From NCBI RefSeq assembly GCF_000430765.1, contig NZ_KE387238.1, positions 1 through 64,000 of the forward strand: a stretch of 64,000 nt of DNA, in the 5' to 3' direction. Shown piece after piece: positions 25,569 through 34,598 of the stretch; position 1 is the stretch's first letter; every line of letters begins with the position of its first letter. The stretch is from Peribacillus kribbensis DSM 17871 (GTDB lineage: Bacteria > Bacillota > Bacilli > Bacillales > DSM-1321). The position numbers were made by a program, and so were the translations under genes. The notes beneath the pieces were generated by a model, which saw only the letters and a program-made list of their open reading frames with translations, made no database searches and was not told the DNA's origin.

Positions 25569-26294
25569 TTATTTTCCAGAAATGGTTTCAAGTGGTTTCG
25601 CGTTTCCATATACCGGCCTCTTGCGGTCAACAGGAGCAGCCCATTTTACTGCATTCTTAATAACAAGCTGCACATCCGGGTGATGGTAGGTAGGATAGGT
25701 TTCATGTCCAGGACGGAAATAGAAAATCTTTCCGTTTCCTCTTCGATACGTACAGCCGCTCCGGAACACCTCTCCTCCTTCAAACCAGCTCATGAACACC
25801 AGTTCATCAGGCGCTGGGATATCGAAGTGCTCGCCATACATTTCTTCTTTCTCAAGCTCGATATATTCTCCCAGACCTTCCGTGATCGGATGGCTTGGAT
25901 CAACGACCCATATCCGTTCCTTTTCGTCCGCCTCGCGCCACTTCAGATCACAGGAAGTGCCCATCAGCTTTTTGAAAATCTTTGAGAAATGTCCGGAATG
26001 AAGAACAATCAGCCCCATGCCGTCCAATACCCTTTGCTGCACGCGCTCTACAACCTCGTCCTGGACCGTCTCATGTGCCTTATGCCCCCACCATAGAAGC
26101 ACATCCGTGTTTGCCAATACTTCCTCCGTTAAGCCGTGCTCCTCTTCATCAAGAGTAGCGGTTCTAACTTCATAATCCGCACCCTTCAAGAAGGAAGCGA
26201 TCGCCTCGTGGATTCCGTCAGGATAAACCTCCCTTACCTTTTCATTGGTTTTTTCATGCTGATTTTCATTCCAGACTGTAACATTAATCATCAT
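25569..26294 (-). CDS. ThuA-domain protein
   Basis: 241 residues. The segments [34 protein letters not shown] and [21 protein letters not shown] match ThuA, a class-I glutamine-amidotransferase-like fold first described with trehalose utilisation in rhizobia. Its biochemical role is not settled; it recurs beside Gfo/Idh/MocA dehydrogenases in sugar clusters, as here. AGGAG is about 7 nt before the first ATG. It begins 15 nt after the inner permease gene. Confidence 0.88.
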   Translation of the reverse strand: MMINVTVWNENQHEKTNEKVREVYPDGIHEAIASFLKGADYEVRTATLDEEEHGLTEEVLANTDVLLWWGHKAHETVQDEVVERVQQRVLDGMGLIVLHSGHFSKIFKKLMGTSCDLKWREADEKERIWVVDPSHPITEGLGEYIELEKEEMYGEHFDIPAPDELVFMSWFEGGEVFRSGCTYRRGNGKIFYFRPGHETYPTYHHPDVQLVIKNAVKWAAPVDRKRPVYGNAKPLETISGK

Positions 26295-26309
26295 TTGGCA
26301 TCTCCTTTT

Positions 26310-27137
26310 CTATTCTTTGACAGAACCGGATGTAAGACCGGATACGATTCTCCTTTGGAAAATCAGGACCATAATAACCAGCGGAACTGTAACTACGACG
26401 GTAGCCGCAGAAATTTCTCCCCAAGGAATCGTGAACTGTCCCTGGAACATGGCAATGCCTACCGGGACGGTTTTGTAATTTGTATCGGTGTTGATGGTCA
26501 AAGCGAATAAGAACTCATTCCACGCAGCAATAAATACCAGGATGGCCGTCGTAAACATGCCAGGTACAGCCAGGGGCATGATGACCTTCCAATAGGTCTG
26601 CATCAATGTGGCACCGTCCATTTTCGCCGCCTCCTCGAGGTCTCCCGGAATCTTCCTATAGAAGGTAACCAGCAGCCAGATGGAAAGAGGCAGTGCAAAT
26701 GTTGTATAAGGTATAATTAAACCTAAATATGAATTCGTTAAACCTATATTTTTCAAAAAAATGTAAATTGGGGATATGGTAGCAATCTGCGGAAACATTG
26801 AAACAGATAGAACAATCCCAAGAATGAATGTTTTCCCCTTGAACTGAAGACGCGCGATCGCATAGGCTGCGAATGAGGCGACAATGACCGTATAAACGGT
26901 TGTGATGGTTGAAACCACCGCACTATTCCATAAATACCTCATGAAGGGATAGTCTACAAAGACAGACACATAGCTCTGAAAAGTAGGATGGCTGCTGAAT
27001 GGAGTAAATGCCTTATCCCCAAACAGCTCACTCAGCGGCTTTATTGAGCTGAGCAGCATCCATAAAAACGGAAACATTACAAAGAATACGAAAACGACTA
27101 AAAACAAATAAAAGAAAGGATTTGCTTTTTTTCTCAC
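26310..27137 (-). CDS. Carbohydrate ABC transporter permease, MalG type
   Basis: About 275 residues with six membrane helices. The EAA loop reads DLEEAAKMDGATLMQTYWKVIMPLAVPG (about 182-209), the contact with the ATPase. GTG 27137 is chosen since GGGAG lies 8 nt upstream; the GTG at 27146 is immediately next to that site. Pairs with the MalF-type permease 67 nt upstream. No ATPase gene is present, so a shared MsmX-type ATPase is implied. Confidence 0.92.
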   Translation of the reverse strand: MRKKANPFFYLFLVVFVFFVMFPFLWMLLSSIKPLSELFGDKAFTPFSSHPTFQSYVSVFVDYPFMRYLWNSAVVSTITTVYTVIVASFAAYAIARLQFKGKTFILGIVLSVSMFPQIATISPIYIFLKNIGLTNSYLGLIIPYTTFALPLSIWLLVTFYRKIPGDLEEAAKMDGATLMQTYWKVIMPLAVPGMFTTAILVFIAAWNEFLFALTINTDTNYKTVPVGIAMFQGQFTIPWGEISAATVVVTVPLVIMVLIFQRRIVSGLTSGSVKE

Positions 27138-27204
27138 TCTCTCCACTCCCTTTTAGAAAAGTCTGATCCAAATCTCATTGTCCATCGCTCCTGATAAAAG
27201 AATT

Positions 27205-28587
27205 TTATCTTCCTGCCCCGTTTCCATCATTCAACAAGTCTCTTCCGAGGAACTTGATAAACAGCATGGAAATGACCGCCACACACAGGAACACGATGAC
27301 AGATAACGCAGATCCTTCTCCAAAATTGGTTTGGGAGAACATAACTTTATATGCCAGTATAGAAATCGTTTCCGTAGAATTCGCCGGACCGCCTCCTGTT
27401 AATACATAGATCAAATCGAATACACGGAACGCATCCAGAGTACGGAAAAGCAGGGCAACCAGGATGCTCGACTTCAGCAGTGGAAGTGTTACGTTTGTGA
27501 ATTGCTTCCATTTGCCTGCTCCGTCAATGGAAGCAGCTTCATATAAGGATGAAGGGATAGTCTGCAGACCCGCAAGGAGAAGCAAAGACATATACGGCGT
27601 TGTCTTCCAGACATCTGTAAAGATGACCGAAAACATGGCACCCGTGCTGGTGGTCAGAAGATTGCTCATCTTATCGACAATCCCAACCGATTCGAACAGC
27701 TTGGCCACAATCCCGTTCTGTCCGTCATAGAGAAAGCTCCACATCATAGCCGAAACAGCCGTAGGGATCGCCCATGGAATCAGGATGGATGCCCTGATTA
27801 AGCCCCGTCCAAAAAAGGCTTTATTGATCAAGAGGGCTATGGCAAGTCCCAGAACAAGCTCCGCTGCCACCGATATAACGGTGAATGTCAGGGTATTTCC
27901 GAGTGCCCTCCACATACGCGGCTCTGTTAAATCTTCTTTATAATGCTTCAAGCCAATAAAGGTCGGCTTAATGATCGAATCTTTCATACCCGAAGCAAGA
28001 CCGAGCAATTTTTTCTCCTGTGTGAATTCTGTCTTCTTGGCTGCTTTATTCAGCTGGGAAGAAACGGATTCGGTTGTTTTCGAAAATTCCTCCGCCGTCG
28101 ATTTTTCTACATCTGCAAATCGAATATCCTCGGAGGGCTGTTTAAAATTCATAAGTTTATCATTTACGGCATTGTATTGGGACTTCACCTTCGGATCCTT
28201 CTGGAGCTTTTCATCCAGGGATTGCAGCTTCTCCTTGATATCCTGAAGCTCTGCGGCATCATTTCCCTTTTTGATTTCACTATCAATGGAAGAAATCAGA
28301 AACGGATAATTATCAAGATATCTGCCAAGGTCCACGCTGTACTTTAGGTGCACTTCCGATTTTTTTGGGTCGCTTAATCTTAGATCAAACAGGCTGTAAT
28401 AGAAGGATTGAAGGACCGGCCATACCGCCACTATGAAAATCAGGATCATGGCTGGTGCCACTAGGTAAAGGGCTGCCCTGCTTTCCTTCTTCTGCCTTTC
28501 TCTTTTCGGAGCTTTTTTCACGGGAAGTCTGGCGTCCTGCTTGTTCAATTCGACGCCTGCCTGTCCCTCCATGCCGCTGTTTTTCAT
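27205..28587 (-). CDS. Carbohydrate ABC transporter permease, MalF type, with extracytoplasmic insert
   Basis: 460 residues against about 300 for usual Firmicute MalF-type permeases. The first helix (about 39-62) is followed by a hydrophilic, Lys/Glu-rich segment of roughly 130 residues (about 73-205) with heptad-like repeats (LQDIKEKLQSLDEKLQKDPK), then the remaining helices and the EAA loop SLYEAASIDGAGKWKQFTNVTLPLL. By topology the insert faces outside, in the position of the P2 loop of E. coli MalF. It may contact the binding protein. AAGGTGGGG precedes the ATG. Confidence 0.9.
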   Translation of the reverse strand: MKNSGMEGQAGVELNKQDARLPVKKAPKRERQKKESRAALYLVAPAMILIFIVAVWPVLQSFYYSLFDLRLSDPKKSEVHLKYSVDLGRYLDNYPFLISSIDSEIKKGNDAAELQDIKEKLQSLDEKLQKDPKVKSQYNAVNDKLMNFKQPSEDIRFADVEKSTAEEFSKTTESVSSQLNKAAKKTEFTQEKKLLGLASGMKDSIIKPTFIGLKHYKEDLTEPRMWRALGNTLTFTVISVAAELVLGLAIALLINKAFFGRGLIRASILIPWAIPTAVSAMMWSFLYDGQNGIVAKLFESVGIVDKMSNLLTTSTGAMFSVIFTDVWKTTPYMSLLLLAGLQTIPSSLYEAASIDGAGKWKQFTNVTLPLLKSSILVALLFRTLDAFRVFDLIYVLTGGGPANSTETISILAYKVMFSQTNFGEGSALSVIVFLCVAVISMLFIKFLGRDLLNDGNGAGR

Positions 28588-28617
28588 TCTTACCCCACCT
28601 TTTATGAGAGAAATGAA

Positions 28618-28667
28618 TGATGCTGGTTAAGGACTTTGTCCCTTAGGGACTGCCTTAACCAGCATCA
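28618..28667 (-). promoter_or_regulatory. Intercistronic 15-bp hairpin after the binding-protein gene
   Basis: Perfect inverted repeat TGATGCTGGTTAAGG / CCTTAACCAGCATCA with a 20-nt loop that itself contains GTCCC / GGGAC. No T run follows on the minus strand, so it is more likely an mRNA-stabilising or processing element that raises binding-protein output relative to the permeases. Confidence 0.75.
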
Positions 28668-28683
28668 GTATTAGGCTGTCTTC

Positions 28684-29991
28684 TTAGGATTTAAGCTTTT
28701 CTTTCATTTCTTTATCCATGGCTTGGACCGCCTGCTCGACTGTTTCTTTGCCTGCAATGGCGTTTGAAACGTGGATTTGGATAATCTCTGAGATTTCAGG
28801 ATAGTTAGGAGCTACCGGACGTGACACGGCTGCAGCCAATCCATCCTGGAATCCTTTATCGCCAAAGGTAGGGTTGGCTTTTAATACATCCTGGTCTTGA
28901 TAAAGTTTTAGAATAGTAGGTGCATGGCCGCCATAAATGGCATCAATTTTCTGTCCTTCTTCACCCGCCATGAATTTCAGGAATTCCCACGCTTCTTTCG
29001 GATGCTTGGTGTTTTTATTAATACCTGCCATCCAGCCTCCAAGTGCTGCAGCAGAACCCTTATCACCGGCAGGAAGAGGGGCAACACCTACATTTCCGGC
29101 AATTTTGGATTTTTCTTTGTCGTTCGCGCTTGCGTATTCATACGGCCAGTTTCGTACAAAGACAGACTGTCCTTCGATGTATGCCTGGTCCGTTTCCAGT
29201 TCAGAGAAAGTGGTAACATTTCCAGGAACAATGCTTGACTTTGCCACTTCCACCAATTTTTTCAGACCCTTAATGGTTTCCGGGCTGTTTACCGTTACTT
29301 CATTTTTCTCATTGATGAATTTGCCGCCATATGCGCTGACAAATTCTACAGCATTACATACGAGCCCCTCATATTGTTTAGCCTGCATGATATATCCGAA
29401 TTTTGAACCGCCCTGCCCCTGCTTCGCCTTTGCCTGCTTGATCAGGTCATCCCAGGTTTTCGGAACTTCATTTTCTTTCACAAGGTCTTTTCTATAAAAA
29501 AGCAGACCAGCATCCACGAATTTTGGCAGTGCCCACTGTTTGCCGTTAAACTGTGCAGCAGCCAGTGCTCCCTGGTTATATTCATTTAAGTCGATTCCAT
29601 CCTGCTGGATGAACCGGTCAAGCGGCAGCACATAGTCCGCCTGAGCAAATTCTGCCGGCCAGATTACGTCCATATCTATGACATCAATGCCGGTTGATTT
29701 AGCATTGAAGGCCGTAATATACTGATCATGCTGCTTTCCGGTATCAGCAGGCATCTCCTGGAATTTCACATCGATGTTCTTATGCGATTTTTCAAAGGCT
29801 TCCACCATTTTCGCTGTACCTTTTGTAACATCCTTACCGCGTGCGTAAACGATGGTCACTTTTTTACCATTGCTGCTGCTTGAATTCTTATCCTTTTCAT
29901 TACTGCTGCTGGAATCACTGCTGCACGCCGCCAAAGCGAGCGAAAGGCTGGCGAACACTGTCAATAACTTTGCTTTACTGGACTTTTTCAT
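28684..29991 (-). CDS. Sugar ABC transporter substrate-binding lipoprotein
   Basis: 435 residues. Signal peptide with lipobox LAAC (Cys about 23), followed by a Ser/Asn/Lys-rich tether, then a cluster-B solute-binding protein fold (KKVTIVYARGKDVTKGTAKM; WALPKFVDAGLLFYRKDL; GGWMAGINKNTKHPKEAWEF). It captures the operon's sugar or glycoside at the cell surface. AGGGGG precedes the ATG, 13 nt after the LacI-type regulator gene. Confidence 0.92.
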   Translation of the reverse strand: MKKSSKAKLLTVFASLSLALAACSSDSSSSNEKDKNSSSSNGKKVTIVYARGKDVTKGTAKMVEAFEKSHKNIDVKFQEMPADTGKQHDQYITAFNAKSTGIDVIDMDVIWPAEFAQADYVLPLDRFIQQDGIDLNEYNQGALAAAQFNGKQWALPKFVDAGLLFYRKDLVKENEVPKTWDDLIKQAKAKQGQGGSKFGYIMQAKQYEGLVCNAVEFVSAYGGKFINEKNEVTVNSPETIKGLKKLVEVAKSSIVPGNVTTFSELETDQAYIEGQSVFVRNWPYEYASANDKEKSKIAGNVGVAPLPAGDKGSAAALGGWMAGINKNTKHPKEAWEFLKFMAGEEGQKIDAIYGGHAPTILKLYQDQDVLKANPTFGDKGFQDGLAAAVSRPVAPNYPEISEIIQIHVSNAIAGKETVEQAVQAMDKEMKEKLKS

Positions 29992-30004
29992 AGGTACCCC
30001 CTGA

Positions 30005-31009
30005 TTAATTGATTTTAAATTTTGAAGAATCTCTAATCATCAGTTCATAAGGCAAAAGGATCTCTTGATATGTAAGTGTCTCTTTTTGCCCGATTGCCTC
30101 GATCAGCATTTCCATTGCTTTCTTGCCCATTTCCTTGATCGGCTGCCTGATAGTGGTGAGCGCCGGCTCCACGACTGTAGCGATGGGCTGATCATCAAAC
30201 CCGATGATGGCCAAATCATCCGGGATATTTATGTTGTTAGCTTTGGCTTCCATGATGATTCCTGTCGCTACTTGATCGCTGCCCGTAAAAATTCCATCAG
30301 GCCTTTCTTTTAAACTGGTAAAATAGTTAAATGCTTTTCTGCCGTCCTCCAAGTTATAAACTTGGCTGACAAGCAGATCTTCGCAGAGCGGAATGCCATG
30401 ATGGGATAATGCACTTTTATATCCTGCTTCTCTTCCCAGCGTGACGCTTGAGACCGTATCGCCATACGTAAAGGCGATCCTTCTGCAGCCCTGCTCGATT
30501 AAATGGCAGCATGCATCAAACGCTGCCTTCTCATGGTCCAGACGGACAGCCGGTACTGGAACCTGTTCACTGCTTTCATTGCATAAAATCATCGGGCCGT
30601 ATTTGGCATACTCAGCCAGGCTGTTCCAATCATTTTCACAGGAAGTGAGAATGAGCCCATCAACCTGCTTGGTCATAAGCAGCTTTAAATAATTGTGTTC
30701 CTTCTCCTTGTCATACCGCGTCTGACAGACTAATAACTGCAGATTGTTCTCTGTTGCGACTTCATCCATTGCCTCTAAAAGATAAGCAAAAAAAGGATTA
30801 GTAAGGACTGGAACTAAAATGGCAATGGTATCCGTCTTCTGGCTCCGCAGCTTTTGGGCCGAGGAATTCGGAACATAATTGAGCCGATCCATCGCCTCCC
30901 GCACCAGGCGCTTCTTCTCTTCAGAGACATTCGGATGATTATTGATCACCCTGGAAACGGTCGCCCGGGACAAGCCAGCCAGATTTGCAACATCCGCAAT
31001 GGTGGTCAA
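30005..31009 (-). CDS. LacI-family transcriptional regulator of the sugar operon
   Basis: 334 residues. The N-terminal LacI helix-turn-helix TIADVANLAGLSRATVSRVI and hinge helix NYVPNSSAQKLRSQKT are followed by a periplasmic-binding-protein-like effector domain. TTG start with AAGGGGG 7 nt upstream. It is the first gene of the operon it presumably represses; a perfect palindrome and a degenerate copy lie upstream. The effector is likely the imported sugar or its keto derivative. Confidence 0.93.
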   Translation of the reverse strand: MTTIADVANLAGLSRATVSRVINNHPNVSEEKKRLVREAMDRLNYVPNSSAQKLRSQKTDTIAILVPVLTNPFFAYLLEAMDEVATENNLQLLVCQTRYDKEKEHNYLKLLMTKQVDGLILTSCENDWNSLAEYAKYGPMILCNESSEQVPVPAVRLDHEKAAFDACCHLIEQGCRRIAFTYGDTVSSVTLGREAGYKSALSHHGIPLCEDLLVSQVYNLEDGRKAFNYFTSLKERPDGIFTGSDQVATGIIMEAKANNINIPDDLAIIGFDDQPIATVVEPALTTIRQPIKEMGKKAMEMLIEAIGQKETLTYQEILLPYELMIRDSSKFKIN

Positions 31010-31042
31010 CGATTTTCCCCCTTTTCCCTCCTTCAGCCAATA

Positions 31043-31058
31043 ATGTAATCGATTTCAG
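31043..31058. promoter_or_regulatory. Imperfect LacI-type operator
   Basis: Reads ATGTAATCGATTTCAG, a degenerate copy of the palindrome at 31089-31104, 34 bp ahead of the regulator start. Confidence 0.55.
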
Positions 31059-31088
31059 CAATCGCTTACACCTTTAATGTACTCCAGA

Positions 31089-31104
31089 TTGAAATCGATT
31101 TCAA
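31089..31104. promoter_or_regulatory. Perfect LacI-type operator
   Basis: TTGAAATCGATTTCAA is a perfect 16-bp palindrome with the central CG typical of LacI-family sites, 80 bp upstream of the regulator start. A cre function (catabolite repression by CcpA) is the alternative. Confidence 0.75.
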
Positions 31105-31231
31105 CAATTTTCAGAAAAAAATGTCTATACAAGTTTCGACTTCGTTCTACAAACCTTCTACAAAAGGCCCAGCAACGCTGATTTTCTTGGGGTTTGGCAG
31201 TCCAACGGGTCAGGATGTTGAAAGTTTTCAC

Positions 31232-31262
31232 CCAAAATAAAGGGAAGCCGGGCCGGCTCCCC
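31232..31262 (-). terminator. Possible terminator of the two-helix membrane protein gene
   Basis: GC-rich stem GGGGAGCCGG / CCGGCTTCCC read on the minus strand, followed by TTTATTTT. It is 240 nt after that gene's stop. Nothing else is seen in 31105-31499. Confidence 0.5.
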
Positions 31263-31499
31263 TTCGCAGTTAATAGGTTTGATAGATGCTTTCACATGTT
31301 TCGGCGTTCGGCTCATAGAAGCATGGAGCTTATACCCGCCGACGATAAGCTGGTCATACCAGGTGGACGGGCAGTTTCCAGGCGGCCTGAAATACCATAG
31401 TGAATACTTGGCCGGCCAAAGCCTCCCCCCTTTGATGGACCCTCACCTCATTAAACATTGACCTGCATCATATTAACTCTCTGCCGATTTCACACACAG

Positions 31500-31775
31500 T
31501 CAGCATTTTCTTTTCACCAAGGATTTAATGAGCAAGACCGTAATGACAACCGTCCCCAGTAATACCGCACCACAGAGCAAAAGGAGGAATTCCGGCCCGT
31601 AATCAAAATGGAACTCCAAATATAATGTATACGTAAATAATACAGCTAAATAAGCCTCCAGGACAAAGGCACATACCATGAACCATTTATAATAACTGAT
31701 AATTTCTTTTTCCGTAACAAACTTAAGAGTCAAACCGTCCCAGAGGAAATTGAAAAATCTACCGACCGATAACAT
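31500..31775 (-). CDS. Two-helix membrane protein, hypothetical
   Basis: About 91 residues with two hydrophobic segments (about residues 30-53 and 64-85), a short N-terminal soluble part (GRFFNFLWDGLTLKFVTEKE) and a basic C-terminus (KSLVKRKC). ATG 31775 has CTGGAG 7 nt upstream; a TTG at 31826 with AAAGG upstream would add 17 residues and cannot be excluded. No family recognised. The 348-bp stretch between this gene and the MFS gene has no further feature I can support. Confidence 0.5.
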   Translation of the reverse strand: MLSVGRFFNFLWDGLTLKFVTEKEIISYYKWFMVCAFVLEAYLAVLFTYTLYLEFHFDYGPEFLLLLCGAVLLGTVVITVLLIKSLVKRKC

Positions 31776-32123
31776 GGCACCACTCCAGCTGATATTTTTA
31801 TCTTTCTTTAAAGTATGTATGGACAATGTTAACCTTTATAACTCTATATAAATATTTACCGTTTGATGAAAGATTTCCTGCTGCTATCTGTCTTTTTATT
31901 GTTTTTCTGCATCTTAACTTTTGCTCCTTATTCTATAACAGTGCCTCTCATAGCTTTACTTCAAATACTATAATAACTCTCTACCCTTGGGGCCGGCCCT
32001 TATAACTTTTTATATATATCATTTACTAAAAATTGAGAAATTATCGATTATTAGAGTTTTTTTCCTTTTTTTAGGTATAATGGAATTTCAGAGACAGTTT
32101 TTTTGTATGGGGGGCCTGTGACT

Positions 32124-33386
32124 ATGAATATTATGTCTTTTCATCGAACGATTAAAATCCGGCTGGCCGAGTCGTTTTTGAGCTCGTTTATCGGCAGCAT
32201 GATTTTTCCATTTATGGCCATTTATCTCTCACAATATTTTGGGACGAAGGAGACAGGAATTTTACTTCTGATCAATGTTTGTGTAGGAATTGCCATCAAT
32301 TTTTACGGAGGGTACTTTTCTGACCAGTTCGGCCGGAAGAAGATCATTGTATTTGCGGAAAGTCTGCGTTTTGTTTCCTTCTTTGTGATTATGCTTTCTA
32401 ACTCTCCGTGGTTTCACTCTCCTGTTTTAACCTACATCATGATGACCTTTAACAGTGTATGCTGGGGATTGGCAGGGCCGGCCAGCCAGGCAATGCTGAT
32501 GGATGTGAGCAGGCCGGAGGAAAGAAAAACGATGTACTCCATCATGTATTGGGCTAATAATCTTTCCATTGCCCTTGGCGGTATTATGGGAGGATTCTTA
32601 TTCAAGCACTATCTTTTTGAATTATTAATCGGGCTGTGCTGTACCTCCCTGATCACCTGGGTACTGATCACCTTCTTTATTGACGAAAGCTATCAGCCTG
32701 TGCGGGATGCTTCTGTCTCACTGGGCGGCCAGGCGAAGAAAATGCTTTTAACTTATAAGGAAGTGTTCCAGGATAAGGTATTCATTTTATTTGTTTTAGG
32801 AGGGCTGCTTGTTCTTTCCATGGAGTTCCAGCTGACAAGCTATATCAGCATCAGGCTCGCCAAACAAATGCATGAAAACCACCTGTTTGGCATGAGCTTT
32901 GGGGGAGTGGAGATGACTGGATTCTTAAGGACGGAAAATACCATCCTGGTAGTGGTGATGGCCCTGTTCGCAGCTAAACTTGCCGGGAAATGGGAAGACC
33001 GGAAAGTCCTCATTTACAGCTGTCTGGTCTTCGCTGCCGGATATTCGATCATTTCATATTCGAATAATATCTGGCTCCTGTTTATCGGGATGCTGGCCGC
33101 CACCATAGCTGAGGTTGTCCGTGTTCCAGTCCAGCAGAATTATATGGCTTCTCTTCCGCCGGATCATGCAAGGAGCTCTTACATGGCCGTATCCGGTCTG
33201 ACATTCAATGTGGCCATGCTGATCTGCTCTTTGACCGTGACCCTGAGCGCCTTCATTTCCAGCTTTGGAATTTCTGTTTTCATTACCGGGGTCGGACTCA
33301 TGGGGGCCCTGATCTACATCTTTATTTCCCCACGCCTCGACAAGCGTGTACAGAAAGCAGCCGAAGAAGCAGTGAAAGGTGCGTAA
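32124..33386 (+). CDS. MFS transporter, multidrug-efflux-like
   Basis: 420 residues with 12 predicted helices. The MFS motif A between helices 2 and 3 reads GGYFSDQFGRKKIIVF. A charged loop separates the two halves. It belongs to the DHA-like exporters (Bacillus YttB/MdtH-like), probably a drug or metabolite exporter; substrate unknown. ATG 32124 is used, with GGGGGG about 9 nt upstream. It converges on rpiA and shares a bidirectional terminator with it. Confidence 0.87.
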   Translation: MNIMSFHRTIKIRLAESFLSSFIGSMIFPFMAIYLSQYFGTKETGILLLINVCVGIAINFYGGYFSDQFGRKKIIVFAESLRFVSFFVIMLSNSPWFHSPVLTYIMMTFNSVCWGLAGPASQAMLMDVSRPEERKTMYSIMYWANNLSIALGGIMGGFLFKHYLFELLIGLCCTSLITWVLITFFIDESYQPVRDASVSLGGQAKKMLLTYKEVFQDKVFILFVLGGLLVLSMEFQLTSYISIRLAKQMHENHLFGMSFGGVEMTGFLRTENTILVVVMALFAAKLAGKWEDRKVLIYSCLVFAAGYSIISYSNNIWLLFIGMLAATIAEVVRVPVQQNYMASLPPDHARSSYMAVSGLTFNVAMLICSLTVTLSAFISSFGISVFITGVGLMGALIYIFISPRLDKRVQKAAEEAVKGA

Positions 33387-33387
33387 T

Positions 33388-33415
33388 AAAAGCCTGGGGA
33401 AATCCCCAGGCTTTT
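33388..33415. terminator. Bidirectional terminator between the MFS gene and rpiA
   Basis: AAAAGCCTGGGGA / TCCCCAGGCTTTT, a perfect 13-bp stem with a 2-nt gap, flanked by A and T tracts. Confidence 0.92.
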
Positions 33416-33416
33416 A

Positions 33417-34112
33417 TTAAATAGATAGAATTTCAACATTGTAGCCCATAAATAATCCTGTTTCAATAACGCCAGGAATGGACTTGATTTCTTTCTCAAA
33501 GCCGCTGCCGATTTCCTCGAAACGCACATCTAAAATGAGGTTCCCTGCTTCCGTGATGACCGGGCCATCCTTCGATACAGCCATTCTTTGTGTGATTTCG
33601 CGCGCTTTGTATTTTAACAGTTCCTCTTCAACCAGGTGGATGGCACGAGGGTCGACTTCAATCGGAACGGCAAATTTTTCGCCAAGACGTGTGACGAATT
33701 TGGATTCATCCACTAATATGTAGTTTTCCGGCGAGCTTTTCATAACGAGTTTTTCGGCAAATAAGGCGCCGCCGCGGCCTTTGATCAGATTTTTTTGTCC
33801 GTCTACTTCATCTGCTCCATCAAATGCCCAGTCAGGCCTTACATTCAATAGTGTGGATGTTGGAATGCCCAGGATGGAACATGCATTGGACACTTCCTGG
33901 GAGGTAGGGACTGCGGTTACGGTCAGTCCTTCATTTTTTACCTTGCGGCTGATGGCCTGCAAGGCCAAAAATGAAGTAGAACCAGACCCTACTCCGATGA
34001 CATCTCCATCTTTTACCCGCTGAGCTACCTTTTCAGCAACCGCCTCTTTTTGTTCTTTATTGGATATGTCGCCCCACTCAAGCGTGGTGGCAATTTTATT
34101 GGTCCACTTCAA
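33417..34112 (-). CDS. rpiA: Ribose-5-phosphate isomerase A
   Basis: 231 residues. The signatures VIGVGSGSTSFLAL, DWAFDGADEVDGQKNLIKGRGGALFAEK (catalytic Asp/Lys/Glu region) and VPIEVDPRA are those of RpiA, which interconverts ribose-5-phosphate and ribulose-5-phosphate in the pentose phosphate pathway. The start is a TTG at 34112 preceded by GGGGG at 7 nt; an in-frame TTG five codons upstream lacks a site. It is 90 nt after the ferredoxin gene, so co-transcription is possible but not certain. Confidence 0.95.
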   Translation of the reverse strand: MKWTNKIATTLEWGDISNKEQKEAVAEKVAQRVKDGDVIGVGSGSTSFLALQAISRKVKNEGLTVTAVPTSQEVSNACSILGIPTSTLLNVRPDWAFDGADEVDGQKNLIKGRGGALFAEKLVMKSSPENYILVDESKFVTRLGEKFAVPIEVDPRAIHLVEEELLKYKAREITQRMAVSKDGPVITEAGNLILDVRFEEIGSGFEKEIKSIPGVIETGLFMGYNVEILSI

Positions 34113-34202
34113 AACATAAACCCCCAAATGTACTTATTGTTTCTTGAGTATAAGAAATCCCAATTCTTTAATTATATCACGATAATGAAAATATAGAATC
34201 AT

Positions 34203-34523
34203 TTATTGCCCCAAAGGACGCGGGCCCGCTTCAAGGCCGCTGTTTTCAACGGTCTTTATGGTCCGGATCTTCAGGTCCCCGGCAATTCGAAGCTGACAGG
34301 AAAGCCTCAGCTGGTCATCGATAAAATACTTTGAATCCAAAGCTTTTTGAGGGGAGGTTTCTGTATAGTCTCCTTCAAGGATTTCTACCCTGCATGTTGT
34401 GCATTTCCCTTTTCCGCCGCAGCGGTGCAGGATGTTTACCCCGCTGTCCTCAATCGCTAACACAAGTTTTTTACCCGTTTCGACCGCGAACTCTCCAAAC
34501 CCTAAAATATGTAATTTCGGCAT
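34203..34523 (-). CDS. 2Fe-2S ferredoxin
   Basis: 106 residues, plant-type [2Fe-2S] fold. The cluster cysteines are in HRCGGKGKCTTC (C-x5-C-x2-C) and in DDQLRLSCQ. It serves as an electron carrier, plausibly for the flavin oxidoreductase or dioxygenase encoded just upstream. The start ATG 34523 (MPKLHILGFGE) has a weak GGGG site; a longer GTG-initiated frame to 34586 has none. Confidence 0.85.
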   Translation of the reverse strand: MPKLHILGFGEFAVETGKKLVLAIEDSGVNILHRCGGKGKCTTCRVEILEGDYTETSPQKALDSKYFIDDQLRLSCQLRIAGDLKIRTIKTVENSGLEAGPRPLGQ

Positions 34524-34598
34524 AACAAAGCCCCATTCTTGAAAGTATCTAACAACAGTTTTGCCAATCTCATTGAAATCAGACACTTAAAACGGTGA

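Noticed and set aside
28937-29497. 186-codon plus-strand ORF opposite the binding-protein gene
   Set aside because: Antisense to a clear lipoprotein gene, no ribosome binding site.
31089-31104. Palindrome considered as a CcpA cre site only
   Set aside because: It lies immediately upstream of a LacI-type gene with a second degenerate copy, so a specific operator is more likely; cre kept as alternative.
31194-31461. Plus-strand ORFs of 60-68 codons upstream of the LacI gene
   Set aside because: No ribosome binding site and they run through a GC-rich hairpin; no family features.
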